Source of the DNA: Tuctoria greenei
Taxonomy: Eukaryota; Streptophyta; Magnoliopsida; Poales; Poaceae
Assembly (NCBI GenBank): GCA_036927565.1
Contig: JAYESD010000003.1
Location: 96,147,591-96,211,590 of the forward strand
Length of the DNA: 64,000 nt
Direction: 5' to 3'
Position numbers and translations under genes: made by a program. Position 1 is the first letter of the stretch. Every line of letters begins with the position of its first letter. Positions 52,888 to 64,000 of the stretch are shown here, piece after piece. The notes under the pieces are model-generated. The model was not told the DNA's origin and made no database searches. It saw only the letters and a list, made by a program, of their open reading frames with translations.

Positions 52888-54818
52888 TTATACCTTAGCC
52901 AAGGAACAATGGATCACACTCAACCCATGTTGAGTGCATGTCATCCCTTTGTGGTTATAGGTATGTTGTAACTTAGCCAAGGAATAACAGATCGTACTCA
53001 ACACATATTGGGTACATGTGACTCCTTTGTGGCTAAAGGGTATCATTACCTTAGCCAAGGAGTGACGGATCACACCCAATGCATGAGAGGTACAAGTTAT
53101 CCCTATATGGCAGGAAGGTATGATACACCTTAGCCAAAGAATGATGAAACATTCAACACATGTTGAGTACATGTCATTTCATTTTAGCTAAGGGTTATCA
53201 TTACCTTAGCCATGGAATAACAAAGTACATCCAACTTATAGGAACCCTGAGGTATGGATGAGCAACATCGACAATGCTCTCCTCAACCACACTCGTGGAA
53301 CCCATAGAAGACAACCCAACATCGACACTCAATCCTCCAATGTCAAAACCATGCTGCAACAAGGTTAGGCAAACCTCATGGCCTACAGCAATCGTTAGGA
53401 TTTTCAGTCCCTATCGCGGACCTTAACGAGAACAAGCTTGGGGGAGGACCCCCACTTGAGGTAACTTGTATCACACCCTTGCATATTTATTTTCCATTCA
53501 CTCATCATCCACCTTGCATATATTAAAAAAACTTAAAAATAAGTAGAGTAGATTTGCTTTCAAAATAAAATAAAAGATGTGCGGTAAGAATGATTTGGAA
53601 TTCACATAGATGAAATGATGAATAGTTGCTCTGTTTTAATTTTCCTAAGTCCCTAGTTTACAACTTACTACTCTCCAAAATATTGCTTTCATTGGCTAGA
53701 ATTACTTTTACCTTGATTTAGAAATTGTGGGTCGCAAAAACTTAATCCATTCTGAGTTGTTCTGAGATATGATATAGTGATAGGGCTGCTATTCCTAGAT
53801 TGAAAGTGAAACTTAGGTTTCCGGAGAAATTCTAAAAAGATTTAAGTTACTCTCATCTAATTAGAAATACCTACCAAAGCCATATGATACATTACATTGA
53901 GAGACCTTATGCATATGCTATTTATCTTCACATTCAACTTTGTCAATCTAGTATAGACCTATGTGAGATTTCATTCATTACCTTTTGAATTCAAGACTTC
54001 ACTTGCACATGTTATACTTCTACACTAGAAGTAAGCAAATTCCCATCATACCATCATTCCACAATAAAAAGAGAAACTCCATATCGTTCATGCTTAGTAT
54101 TCTCTCCAAAAATTTATTGCATAAAAAGGGAGTAGAAGACATGGCTACAAGAAAAGAAAAAAAGAAAAGAAAACGCATGCTTACATCATAAGCATGAGGA
54201 AAAAGAAAGAAAAAGAAAAAGGAAAAGTAGACATGTTTCACCCCTGCACAATAAGAGAGTGTACATAAATAGGAGTCATCTCAGATATCCACATCCACTT
54301 CCACTCCATCACACATGCACAAGTCTTGAATCAAATTGTTTTGAATTGATTTCTCCTAAAGCTTGCTCTTTTGATGTAGAAATATTACATGTTGCAAATA
54401 TGCCTACTATATTCTCTACCAAGCTCCACATACAAGCCCTATTTAGTTGTAGGATGAGTGTAGACAAAATGCCTTAGTGAGGAATAATTTCCACTACACA
54501 CAAAGGAGAGACCGAGAGAATCAAATTGAGGTACTTATAATCTAAATTGAACTCTCCGAGATTTGAGTGGAACTTGATTTCTAGGGTATGTTGGCTCCAT
54601 TTGCTATTCTATCTTTCAACCACCCATGAATAGGGGACGACATAAGCCCCTAATGACTTGAGATGGGTGAAGTACCATGCTAATTTTTGCAATACTAGGT
54701 AGAGTATTTTGTTTTGCACATGGTACTTGTGAAAAATAGAACATTGTAGCAACTCCTGATCATCAACCTAAAGTGTTGACATTGCTCGGGACGAGCAAGG
54801 GATAAGCTTGGGGGAGTT
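52888..54818 (+). other. G2 internal region, 3' part, with minisatellite and polypurine tract
   Basis: Resumes with the 5-bp duplication TTATA and four to five 76-81 bp minisatellite units (ACCTTAGCCAAGGAA-like words at about 52893, 52973, 53049, 53128 and 53204). Then AT-rich noncoding sequence, collinear with G1 36180-37741, with an A/G-rich stretch at 54145-54232. It ends with AAGCTTGGGGGAGTT (54804-54818), the polypurine tract. No gene is supported. Confidence 0.85.
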
Positions 54819-55170
54819 TGTTGACGGCTGTTATATACCAATTTCATCCGTCAATAAAACTGAATTATGTGAAGGGAATATCATTTCCTGCACACATCAC
54901 ATTTCTATTTGACCTATTTCCACTTGTACTTGGAGAAATTGGTGCGTGTAGGTATTTTATACAGAATTGAAGTGAAACAAGGAGGTGGATCCTATAAAAT
55001 ATCATCCCATCCAATAAAGCATCAACATGTGGCACCACGTGGATCAAATAGCCCACAAAAAGAAGTATCTGATGGAATCCAACGGTGTAGCACCCATATC
55101 ATGGAATGGGACCCACCTGTCAGTCACTTGGAGGAAGAACTGGCCGTTTGGAGCCAGGACCAGGTCAACC
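54819..55170 (+). repeat. G2 3' LTR, first part
   Basis: Starts TGTTGACGGCTGTTATATAC after the polypurine tract and runs to CCAGGACCAGGTCAACC, where element B begins. Matches 40819-41170 of the 5' LTR. Confidence 0.92.
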
Positions 55171-56097
55171 TGATGAGGACATCGCTACCATTGATACAAC
55201 CACAACAGCAGCCCATTCACTACTTGCAGCTAATCAAGGTCCAATAACACGCGCTCGTGCACGTGAACTTAATTATCAGGTGAATTCATTCCTGGCTTTT
55301 CAAACTAATTATCCTTCAAATGGAGAACTATTAAAGCCTTGTGATGACCTTGTTATTATTAGGTGCTTAGGAATTGATCCAGCTAGAAGGAATGGAGGGA
55401 TTAATGCAATGAAGACTGCTCCACCCGAGGGTCCTCGTAACTGCAGCAAGTACTAGTTTAAAAGGGGCATAACTTTCAACTCCCATGGTTGTTTAATGCA
55501 AATAAGTATTTGCTGGAAAGGTCCCTTTGTATACTTTCCATTGGATCAAGTATCAAAGGCAGATGACGCTTGAGCTACCCAAAAAATGCTGAACAAGACT
55601 CGTGACTCCATCCTGAGTTCTAGTCTTCCTCCTCTATATAAGCAACCAGCAGCTATAGGAAGAACTTGGGTTATGTTTTCTGTAAGTTTAGCAATTGCTA
55701 CTTTCTTGTAACTCAAGTGTCGACGAGACCTTCCGATTACTTGAATCAGAACCCCAACTTATCACACCCGTGAGTGTTTCTTTATTATCTTGTTCTTGCT
55801 TGTTCTTCGATTGCTTGCAGGTTCAAGGTTGTTCTTGGCACGGCAAGAACAGTAACAATAGGAGCCGGTGTAACTATCGCTAAGATGCAGCACCCTTGTG
55901 GTTGTTGTAGTTGGGTAGAACAATTTCGACCTCCACCCAAATCGTAGTTATCAGGAGACGGTGTAACTGTCGCTCAAGGCGCCACACCATTATGGTTGTG
56001 GTAGTCGGGCAGCCAACATTGACCTCCGCCAAATTCGTTCACCACCAATATCTCTCATTGAAAGATAGGGCATCTCCTGTACCCGTTGGGTTCATCA
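55171..56097 (+). repeat. 5' LTR of element B
   Basis: TGATGAGGACATCGC to GGGTTCATCA. TATA box TATATAAG at 55635-55642. A coding-like frame at about 55171-55456 includes ITRARARELNYQVNSFLAFQ and NGELLKPCDDLVIIRCLGID, kept in all LTRs of this family. The primer site TGGTATCAGA follows after two bases. Confidence 0.93.
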
Positions 56098-56946
56098 AGT
56101 GGTATCAGATTTCAGGTTGCTCGGTGAGAGATTTCCTTTTCCTTGTTCTTTATTTACCTACAATCCACTTTTGCCTACAAAGTTCGCTCTAAAAATCCTA
56201 AAAATACTTTGAGCCTTTTGCTTGGATACTTAGCTCTCGACGTGTTGAATTCACAGTTACCTTTTTGTGTCGAGATGCTGGTCCTAAGTTTTTCACAGCT
56301 AGAGTTTCAAGTTTGTGCCACTTTGTTCTCAGTCCATTTTCATTACCTACCCAAAGTTGAGAAAAAGGCAAGTGCAATAGAAAAGCTGAACGAATCAGCA
56401 ACAAAAAGGCACGTGCAAAGAAAGAAAAGTCGCACTGATTAAAATTGCTAGAAAAAGTTTCTCAGTACAAAAAAAAAGAAACAGTTTGTGTAACATTTGT
56501 TTCAAGTTTTGGAGTTCAACTTGCTGTTTTGAACGTTTTGTTAAAACACAACGTTCGTGCTGTCTGAACTTTTCTACTACAGTAAATTTAACATCACATG
56601 GAGTAACGGCTCGTGTCTCTATCATGGTTTAGACTAGGACCAGCATAGTACCATCATGGAACATTTATTCAACTTGTTGTGACTAATGTGGTACTAGCTG
56701 TTCCTTTGTGCAACTTATTTCTAGCACCCACCTACAGGTCCACAAAGTCATCTACAACATCACAGAATTGTGCTGGCGGCCACCGTTTGTTGTTGTTCTT
56801 GCTGTTTGTCGGCTCGCCCTGCATCATGTGGTAAGAACTTTTAAGATCTTGATTTCTTGCTGGTGAGGAAGTGATTGTGTCCTACCACCTCTTAGCAACT
56901 GCTAGGATTAATCTGCTTGTTGTTGTATTTCCTTTCTTTACTAACC
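56098..56946 (+). other. Element B leader with primer-binding site
   Basis: Primer site TGGTATCAGA at 56100-56109, an exact initiator-Met match over ten bases. The remaining leader is noncoding, with an A run at about 56468-56478, and corresponds to 8342-7489 in D. Confidence 0.85.
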
Positions 56947-57909
56947 ATGTCCGCTGATGCGAATGAGACATCTCCACATTCACCACGTACGAGGGGCACC
57001 ATTCAGCATTTCAAACGCCAAGTAAAGCTGCACATGGATTCCCTCAAATAGGATATTCAAGTCACCAATGAACACATTGGTCAATTAGACTCGACGCAGA
57101 TTTGCACCAACATCAACCTGAGCACATTAGAAAGCACTGTTGGGGCTATTAACACTTCTCTTGCAGCAATCATTGAGCGATTGGAGAGGACGGAACAAGT
57201 TAGACGCGAAGAGAGGCAAAGACGTGTTGATGACAGCCACGACTCCGTTGGCAGCACTGCAGGATATGACGAGGCGGAGTATTCAGCGGACACCGAGCTT
57301 GATGATGGACCTTTCAGGTATCAACGGCAGCCACGTCGTGACCATCGTGGTATGGGTGGTCGATCCATACGACGTGAGGTATGTGACACTAACGATTCCC
57401 TAAGCAGTATCAAATTCTCCATACCACCCTTTGATGAGAAATATTATCCGGATGCATATCTGTCTTCGGAATTATCAGTAGATCAAAAATTTGCATGCCA
57501 TGATTTCCCTGATGATAAAAATGTTAAAGCTGCCACTAGTGAATTCACTGACTTTGCTTCTGTTTGGTGGCATGAGTATCAAACTAAAAATTCAGCTATC
57601 GTACCACAAACTTGGAATGCCTTGAAATGAATCATGCATCGTCATTTTGTTCCTTCCTATCATGCTCGTGACCTGTTGCATAAGTTACAACAACTTAGGC
57701 AAGGCAACAAATCTGTTGAGGAATACTATCAAGAACTCCAAATAGGCATGATGCGATGTGGCCTAGTTGAAAATAAAGAGGCTGCAATGACTAGGTTTAT
57801 GGGTGGTTTAACAAGAGAAATCCAGGACATATTGGATTATAAGGAATACAGTAGCGTCACTCGATTATTCCATCTTGCTTGTAAGGCTGAAAGAGAAGTG
57901 CAGGGATGA
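56947..57909 (+). pseudogene. Element B gag
   Basis: Start at 56947 (CTAACCATGTCC): SADANETSPHSPRTRGTIQH. TAG at about 57048 where D has GAG; TGA at 57628 where CGA is expected. Other parts are well kept: NTSLAAIIERLERTEQVRRE, RRDHRGMGGRSIRREV, IKFSIPPFDEKYYPDAYLS, TSEFTDFASVWWHEYQTK, HRHFVPSYHARDLLHKLQQL, TREIQDILDYKEYSSVTRLF. Ends with TGA at 57907 after EVQG, as in D. Confidence 0.9.
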
Positions 57910-59084
57910 CACAAAAGAACTAACATTTTTGCAGATCAAACTACCTCATGGCAGTCCCGCTCAAGTGCTGCTGATACTAAGCATGATTCTCTGGACGATA
58001 CTTCCAATCGGTTGCCCATAACTACATCAAAATCAGCACCTTCGCGTGCTATCGAGACAACAAAGGAATCCACCCAAGCTGCAGCCAACACTTCTTCTTC
58101 CATCGCTTCCACCGGGAGAACAAAAGACATTCAATGCCTTCAGTGCAAGGGTTCGGGCACCTACAAAGGGACTGCCCAAGCAAGCGTGTGCTGATTGTAC
58201 AAGAAAATGGTGAGTACTCATCCGCTAGTGATATAGATGATGAAACATGTGCCATGCTTGCTGCACAAGATGCAAGAAAGAAGAATGATGACGAAGAGCA
58301 CATTGGGGCTGATCATGCTGACCACTATGAGAGTCTTGTTGTGAGGCGTGTCTTGAGTGCCAAAATGATCAAAGCTGAACAGAACCAGCGACACAATCTA
58401 TTCCAAACTAAGTGTATAGTTTTGGAATGATCGTGTCGCATTATTATTGATGTAGGAAGCTGTAACAAATTAGCAAGTGCTGCCATGATAGAGAAGCTTG
58501 GGATGACAACACTTCCCCATCCACATCCCTACTACATCCAATGGTTCAATGACGGTGGTAAGCTTAAGGTAACACGTTTGGTTCGTGTTGAATTTACAAT
58601 TGGTTCCTTCCATGATTACATTGATTGTGATGTGGTGCCTGTGCAAGCTTGCTCTATGCTATTTGGTTGACCTTGGCAATTTGATAAAGATACATTACAT
58701 CATGGTAAATCAAATCAATACTCTTTCATGCATAATGAGAAGAAGCTTGTTTTGCACCCTATGTCTCCTAATGCTATTTTGAACGATGATATTGCTAGAG
58801 TTTCTAAAGAGAAAAATAAGAAATCTACTCAAAATGAAAATTCAAATGTTGTGAAGGAATCGGTACAACCTAAGACTGACCATTCCAAATCTGCTCATGT
58901 GAAGAAGAATGAAATAAAATTGAAGAGTGCTTGTTTTCTTGCTTCCAAATCTGATTTGTTTGAATTAAAAAATAATGCTGCAATCTGCTCTGTGTTTGCT
59001 TGCAAAGAAGCTCTTTTCTCACTTCACGACATATCATGTGCTTTGCCCCCTGCTGTCACTAAGCTTTCGTAGGAATACGCTGAT
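57910..59084 (+). pseudogene. Element B zinc knuckle, protease and linker
   Basis: The knuckle region needs a frame change: CLQCKGSG in one frame, GFGHLQRDCPSKRV in the other (58130-58185). Then ENGEYSSASDIDDETCAML and QNRQ..NLFQTKCIVLE ending at TGA 58428. The protease active site reads IIIDVGSCNKLAS: DGG has become DVG (about 58447). PHPHPYYIQWFNDGGKLKVT and IGSFHDYIDCDVVPVQACSM follow, stop at about 58668, then NEKKLVLHPMSPNAILNDDI and CALPPAVTKLS* at 59070. Confidence 0.88.
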
Positions 59085-60440
59085 GTGTTTCCACAAGAGG
59101 TACCAGCTGGGCTGCATCCATTGAGAGGGATTGAGCATCAGATTGACCTCATCCCTGGGACTTCTTTGCCAAACCGAGCACCATACAGGACCACTCGGAG
59201 GAGACTACGGGCATTCAGCAACAAGTACAGGAATTATTTGACAAAGGTAATGTGCGTGAGTCCCTTAGTCCTTGCTCTGTTCCTGTTCTTTTGGTCCCAA
59301 AGAAGATGGATCACGATGCATGTGTGTAGATTGTCGAGCAATTAATAACGTTACCATTAGATATCGTCATCCTATTCCTAGGTTAGATGATATGCTTGAT
59401 GAACTTAGTGGCTCGATGACTTTCTCTAAAATTGACGTGTGTACTGGATACCACCAAATAAGCATGAAGCTAGGTGATAAATGGAAAACATCATTTAAAA
59501 CCAAGCTCAGTTTGTATGAGTGGTTGGTCATGCCTTTTGGTCTCACTAATGCACCTAGCACTTTCATGAGATTAATGAATGATGTTTTATGTGCTTTCAT
59601 TGGAAGATTTTTGGTAGTATAGTTTGATGACATCTTGATCTATAGCACATCTTTAGAAGAGCATCTTGACCATATCCATGATATTTTCCCTGCTTTCCGT
59701 GATGCATGCTTATTTGGTAACATTGACAAGTGCACCTTTTGCACGGATAGAGTCTCTTTTCTTGCTATGTTGTGACACCACTGGGAATTGAAGTTGATCA
59801 AGTGAAGGTGGAGGCGATACACAGCTGGCCGACTCCTACCATGGTCACACAAGTACGAAGCTTTCTCGGACTTGCTGGATTCTATTGTCATTTTGTGAAG
59901 GACTTCAGCACCATAGCAGGACCACTACATGAGCTTACAAAGAAGGGTGCTCCATTCACATGGGGCAAGGCGCAAGAGGTTGCATTTGAAACTTTGAAGA
60001 ATAGATTAACTCATACACCCCTTCTCAAATTACCGGATTTCAGTAGGACTTTTGAATGAGAATGTGATGCTAGTGGTATTGGATTGGGAGGTTTCTTGTT
60101 GCAAGAGGGGAAACCTATTGCTTATTTTAGTCGGAAACTAAATGGGCCTAGTCTGAACTATTCCACTAACGATAAAGAATTATATGCACTAGTACGAACT
60201 TTGGAAACATGGCAACATTATTTATGGCCTAAAGAATTTGTTATACATTCTGATCTTGAATCTTTGAAGCCTATTAAGAGCCAAACTAATTTGAATGGTA
60301 GGCATTCCAAGTGGGTAGAATTCATTGAGTCCTTTCCTTATGTCATCAAACAGAAGAAAGGAAGAGATAATGTCATTGCGGATGCCTTATCTCGCTGTTA
60401 TAATATGTTGTCCCAACTTGATTTTAAGATTTCTGGCTTG
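59085..60440 (+). pseudogene. Element B reverse transcriptase and RNase H
   Basis: RT: GIEHQIDLIPGTSLPNRAPY, MCVDCRAINNVTIRYRHPIP, FSKIDVCTGYHQI (first Asp kept), LVMPFGLTNAPSTFMRLMND. The YFDD box is hit: TAT is TAG at 59620-59622, leaving FDDILIYST in frame after the stop. One base is lost near 59765 (FLAMLCD against FLGYVVT). Connection FLGLAGFYCHFVKDFSTIAG; RNase H CDASGIGLGGFLLQEGKPIA and NYSTNDKELYALVRTLETWQ, with FVIHSDLESLKPI (His of SDHE changed), NVIADALSRCY. Confidence 0.9.
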
Positions 60441-61679
60441 GAAACAATTAAAGAACAATATGCTTTTGATGCTGATTTCAAAGATGTGCTGCTGCAATGT
60501 AAAGAAGGAAAAACATGGAACAAGTTTGTTCTCACCAATGGTTTTGTGTTTCGAGCTAACAAATTGTGCATTCCAGCTGGTCTACCCGTATCTTACTATT
60601 GCAGGAAGCATGGAGGGTTGATGGACTTTGGTGTCAAGAAGACGGAAGACATCCTAGCAAGCCATTTCTTTTGGCCAAAGATGAGAAGAGATATGGAGCG
60701 GTTTGTTGCTCGTTGCACCACCTATCAAAAAAGCTAAGTCCTATCTTAATCCACATGGTTTATACATGCCTCTCCCTGTTCCTAGTGCTCTATGGGAGGA
60801 TGTTTCTATAGATTTTGTTTTAGGATTCCCTAGAACAAAGAAGGGGAGGGATATTATTTTTGTTGTTGTGGACAGATTTTCTAAAATGGCACATTTCATA
60901 CCATGTCACAAAACTGATGATGCTACTCATATTGCTGATTTGTTCTTTCGGGAAGTTGTTCGTTTGCATGGGGTACCAAACACTATTGTTCAGATAGAGA
61001 TGACAAATTTCTTAGTCATTTTTGGAAAACCTTATGGGCTAAGTTGGGGACAAAATTGCTCTTTTGTACCACTTGTCACCCTCAAATTGGTGGACAGACC
61101 GAAGTAGTGAAGCGTAGTTTATCTAACATGCTTAGGGCTGTTCTGAAACATAACATCAAATTATGGGAACAATGTTTGCCTCATATTGAATTTCTTACAA
61201 TCGTTTGCTGCATTCTACTACTAAATTGTGCCCTTTTCGGATTGTATATTGTTTTATCCCTCGTGCTCCCACTGATCTTTTGGCTCTTCCATCTTCAGAG
61301 AAATTGAATTTTGATGCTTCTCGCCGTCCTGAATTAATTCTTAAAATGCATGAGCAAACTAAAGCAAATATTTAGAGCATGAACGCTAAGTATCAACAAG
61401 CCGATAGCAAGGATAGAAAGCATATTACTTTTGAACCTGGTGATTTGGTTTGGGTGCATTTGAGAAAGGATAGATTTCCTGATTTGAGAAAATCTAAATT
61501 GCTACCTAGAGCTGTTGGACCCTTCAAAGTGCTTCGAAAAATTAAGATAATGCACATGAAATTTAGTTGCCTGCACATTTTGGGGTTACTTCCCCTTTTA
61601 ATATTGCAGATTTGAAACCATATGTGGGCCAGGAAGACACGTTTGAGTCGAGGACGACTCAATTGTAAGAAGGGGAGGA
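60441..61679 (+). pseudogene. Element B integrase
   Basis: Zinc-finger region RKHGGLMDFGVKKTEDILAS, then ERFVARCTTYQKS: the second Cys of CTTCQK is Tyr, so the HHCC finger is probably lost. A frameshift at about 60735 is followed by ALWEDVSIDFVLGFPRTKKG and VVVDRFSKMAHFIPCHKTDD. Near 60990 a one-base change removes the second Asp block from frame. IGGQTEVVKRSLSNMLRAVL keeps the Glu. The C-terminus at 61379-61679 is FEPGDLVWVHLRKDRF, then a frame break, then DLKPY..EDTFESRTTQL and TAA just before the polypurine tract. No chromodomain. Confidence 0.88.
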
Positions 61680-62606
61680 TGATGAGGACATTGCTACCAT
61701 TGATACAACAACAACAGCAGCTCATTCACCACTTGCGGCTAATCAAGGTCCAATGCACGTGCTCGTGCACGTGAACTTAATTATCAGGTGAATTTATTCC
61801 TAGCTATTCAAACTAATTATCCTTCAAATGGAGCACTATTAAATCCTTGTAATGACCTTTTTATTATTAGGTGCTTGGTAATTGATCCAGCTATGAGGAA
61901 TGGAGTGATTAATGCAAAGAAGACTGCTCCACGCGAGGGGTCCTCGCACCTGCAACAAGTACCAGCTTAAAAGGGTCATAACTTTCAACTCCCAAGGTTG
62001 TTTAATGCAAATAAGTACATGTCACAAAGGTCTCTTCGTCTACTTTCAATTGGATCAAAAATCAAAGGCAGATGACGCTTGAGCTGCCCAAAAAAGGCCA
62101 AACAAGACTTGTGACTCCATCCTAAGTTCTAGTCTTCCTCCTCTATATAAGCAACTAGCAGCCATAGGAAGAGCTTAGGTTTTGTTTTCTGCAAGTTTAG
62201 CCATTGCTACTTCCTTGTAATGCCAGTGTCGACGAGACCTTCCGATTACTTGAATCAGAATGCCAACTTATCACACCCGTGAGTGTTTGCTTGTTATCTT
62301 GTTCTTGCTTGTTCTTCGATTGCTTGCAGGTTCAAGGTTGTTCTTGGCACAACAATAACAAAAACAATAGGAGCCGGTGTAACTATCGCTAAGGTGCATC
62401 ACCCTTGTGGTTGTTGTAGTCGGGTAGCACAACGTCGACCTCCACCCAAATTGTAGTTATCAGGAGACGGTGTAACTGTCGCTCAAGGCGCCACACCATT
62501 CTAGTTGTGGTAGTCGGGCAGCCAATGTTGACCTCTACCAAATTCGTTCACCACCAACATATCTCATTTAAAGATAGAACATCCCCCGTACCCGTTGGGT
62601 TCATCT
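61680..62606 (+). repeat. 3' LTR of element B
   Basis: TGATGAGGACATTGC to GGGTTCATCT, where the last base should be A (TTCATCA in the 5' LTR). TATA box TATATAAG at 62144-62151. Small differences from the 5' LTR are scattered, including loss of two bases in the ITRARA reading (AATGCACGTGCTCG against AATAACACGCGCTCG). Confidence 0.92.
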
Positions 62607-63767
62607 TGGCCGACCCTTCTAGTCGGCCGACTGGTTCCTTGCGTCAAACGCGATCAAACGCCACATATTGGCTCTTCCCGGCTTGAAGAAGTCAGTGGTG
62701 ACTGATTTGCGCACTTTTGGTGGCGGGAACCGACCCTTCTCCCTATATAAATATGACCCCTTACTTCAACACACACCACTTGAGCATCATTCTATTGTAT
62801 ACACTAGTTCTCTTAGTCCTTAGTGGAGTTAGGCTATAGAGAGGAAAGCCTCTAGTCCTAGGTCCAAGTTGGGAAAGGTATGGCTCATGTATCTTTTCTT
62901 ATATTTGTCACTTTATGCATAATAAAGATATTATCATTAGTCTTCTTTTATTCATACACTTGGATGAAACATTTTTTGTTTGATTGTGGATTTCAAGTAT
63001 GTGGTAGGAGTAGTCTTTATGATTATGCTATATCATTCATAATCTATCATCGTAAACACTACAAACCCCCACCATTGTCCAATTAGTTATGATATGATCA
63101 TGTTAATATGAATCACTTGTGCTATGTATCAACATTGGTTCAACAATGATTTAGTTCATTGCCTTAGGATGGCTTGTGCTCGGGCTCTTAAGGTAATTAC
63201 TTAATATGCTAGCATGGTGCTAGGATAGAAGTAGCGTTGAATGTATCATAGACCAAAAAATTGAAGAGGTAGGCAGTAGGTTGTGACAACCCTATCTATC
63301 CTTTGTAATCCTCCAAGTTCGGCTATGCCGCAGGCTCTTGGCGGGAGTCGCCTAGTGTAGCTAGGGGTAAACCAGTGCCAATGTGTTAAAAAACTTAGCA
63401 TAAGCATTCACCATTCACATGCTCATTAGAATCTAACCTAGGCTATGTATATGTATATTAGAAGCATTATAGGAGCAACTCCGAAATCCTTAGTCTAAAC
63501 TCCATTAGGACTCATCTACCGTTTAGGATAGATTGCTTTGTTGTGTGTCACACTACCCATATATTATCCACTTACACCTGTCTTGATAATTGATTAGTAT
63601 CACATAGCTTGATCATAAGAGTAGTGTTTACTTTACTCCACTGCCTTCCTTTGGGATAAATATGATACCCTTGAGAATACTCTTGGGTAAAATGCTACAC
63701 AATAGTTTCTATGCACTTGTGGACCTCATCTCCTTCGAGAGATGATCTATGACGTTAACCGTCAACA
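62607..63767 (+). repeat. G2 3' LTR, second part
   Basis: Resumes TGGCCGACCCTTCTAGTCGG and ends CCGTCAACA, the inverted counterpart of the LTR start TGTTGACGG. TATA box TATATAAATA at about 62745. The block at 63291-63375 is nearly identical to part of the E LTR. Followed by ATGGC, the target duplication. Confidence 0.92.
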
Positions 63768-64000
63768 ATGGCTAAGGCCCAGGCTGCACAGCGTACGTAG
63801 GCAGCGCAGGCTGCACGGAATACACCTGGGGTGCGGTTTGCGCGAGATACACCTGGGGTGCAGTCTGCACAGAATACACGTGGGGCGTAGGCTACGCAGG
63901 GTGTGCCGGGGGCGTAGGCTGCGCAAGGTATGCCTGGGACGTAGCTTGTGCAGCGTACGTCTGAGGTGCGTGTTGCGCGGGGTACGCTTGAAGCGCGGCC
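63768..64000 (-). pseudogene. Tat-type element H, gag repeat region, second segment
   Basis: Continues the gag decapeptide repeat beyond G2, on the minus strand: about seven units such as AYPAQHAPQ, TYAAQATSQ, AYLAQPTPP, VYSVQTAPQ, VYLAQTAPQ and TYAVQPGP, with stops in two units. Unit length is 30 bp. The rest of gag and the LTR lie beyond the window. Confidence 0.85.

Larger units (their letters stand above)
55171..62606 (+). mobile_element. Complete Ty3/Gypsy element B nested in the G2 3' LTR
   Basis: 5' LTR 55171-56097 (927 bp), primer site from 56100, gag from 56947, protease, RT, RNase H, integrase, polypurine tract AGAAGGGGAGGA (61668-61679), 3' LTR 61680-62606. Same family as D. Flanks CAACC (55166-55170) and TGGCC (62607-62611) share only two of five bases, so the target duplication is not clear; the insertion itself is clear because the G2 LTR resumes directly after it. 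All enzymes are damaged. Confidence 0.92.
40819..63767 (+). mobile_element. Complete non-autonomous LTR element G2 carrying two nested elements
   Basis: 5' LTR 40819-42337 (1519 bp), primer site 42345-42361, internal region, polypurine tract before 54819, and a 3' LTR split into 54819-55170 and 62607-63767 (about 1513 bp together). Target duplication ACGGC (40814-40818) / ATGGC (63768-63772), one C-to-T difference. Removing the inserts A and B leaves about 5 kb of internal DNA without gag or pol, so it is a large retrotransposon derivative (LARD-like). It sits in gag of element H. Confidence 0.92.

Noticed and set aside
42362..54818. Element A pol as the pol of G2
   Set aside because: A has its own LTRs, primer site and TTATA duplication and interrupts the G2 minisatellite.
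55166..62611. Clear target duplication for element B
   Set aside because: CAACC and TGGCC agree at only two of five positions, and the LTR end itself is mutated.

Overview
This is plant nuclear DNA, almost certainly from a grass. It is heterochromatin-like sequence built of nested LTR retrotransposons plus one piece of a CACTA-type DNA transposon. The grass assignment is an inference from the element mix: Tat elements with a GGCATGCCAGGTAGGGG primer site, Athila elements with a tRNA-Asp site, a Tekay/Del chromodomain element, and Ty3/Gypsy elements with TGATGA...TCATCA LTRs. I see no intact host gene, no rRNA or tRNA gene and no CRISPR array. Almost every coding region is broken.

Layout. 1-9256 (-): element D, a Ty3/Gypsy element whose 3' end lies off the window. 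It is split by two solo LTRs, each with a perfect 5-bp target duplication: 954-1852, flanked by TAAAG, and 2898-5781, flanked by GGAAG. 9257-10482 (-): Tat-type fragment. 10483-15179 (-): 3' part of Athila-type element E, with an intact 272-codon ORF between integrase and LTR. 15180-19589 (+): Tat-type element F, 5' LTR to RNase H, cut off at 19589. 19590-20599 (+): partial Tekay LTR. 20600 to about 30405 (-): Tekay/Del element C with a complete 3' LTR, chromodomain integrase, pol, gag, a long leader carrying extra ORFs, and a truncated 5' LTR. About 30405-34452: CACTA fragment with a right terminus, subterminal repeat arrays and, between the arrays, a five-exon copy of a host SUMO-conjugating enzyme (SCE1/UBC9) gene at 32076-32871 (-). 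34453-39247 (+): 3' part of a large non-autonomous LTR element (G1). 39248-40818 and 63768-64000 (-): Tat-type element H. It is interrupted by a complete copy of the same non-autonomous family (G2, 40819-63767, target duplication ACGGC/ATGGC). G2 itself carries Gypsy element A (45449-52887, duplication TTATA) and Gypsy element B (55171-62606, inside its 3' LTR).

Order of events on the right half: H first, then G2 (and separately G1) into H, then A and B into G2. On the left half, D landed next to Tat sequence and then took up two elements later reduced to solo LTRs; F landed in the integrase of E. G2 has no gag or pol and should depend on proteins from another element. E-type Athila is the best candidate, because the LTRs of E and G share a conserved block. 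The least expected content is the captured SCE1 copy: all four introns keep GT-AG borders and the catalytic Cys codon is present, but two nonsense codons interrupt it.
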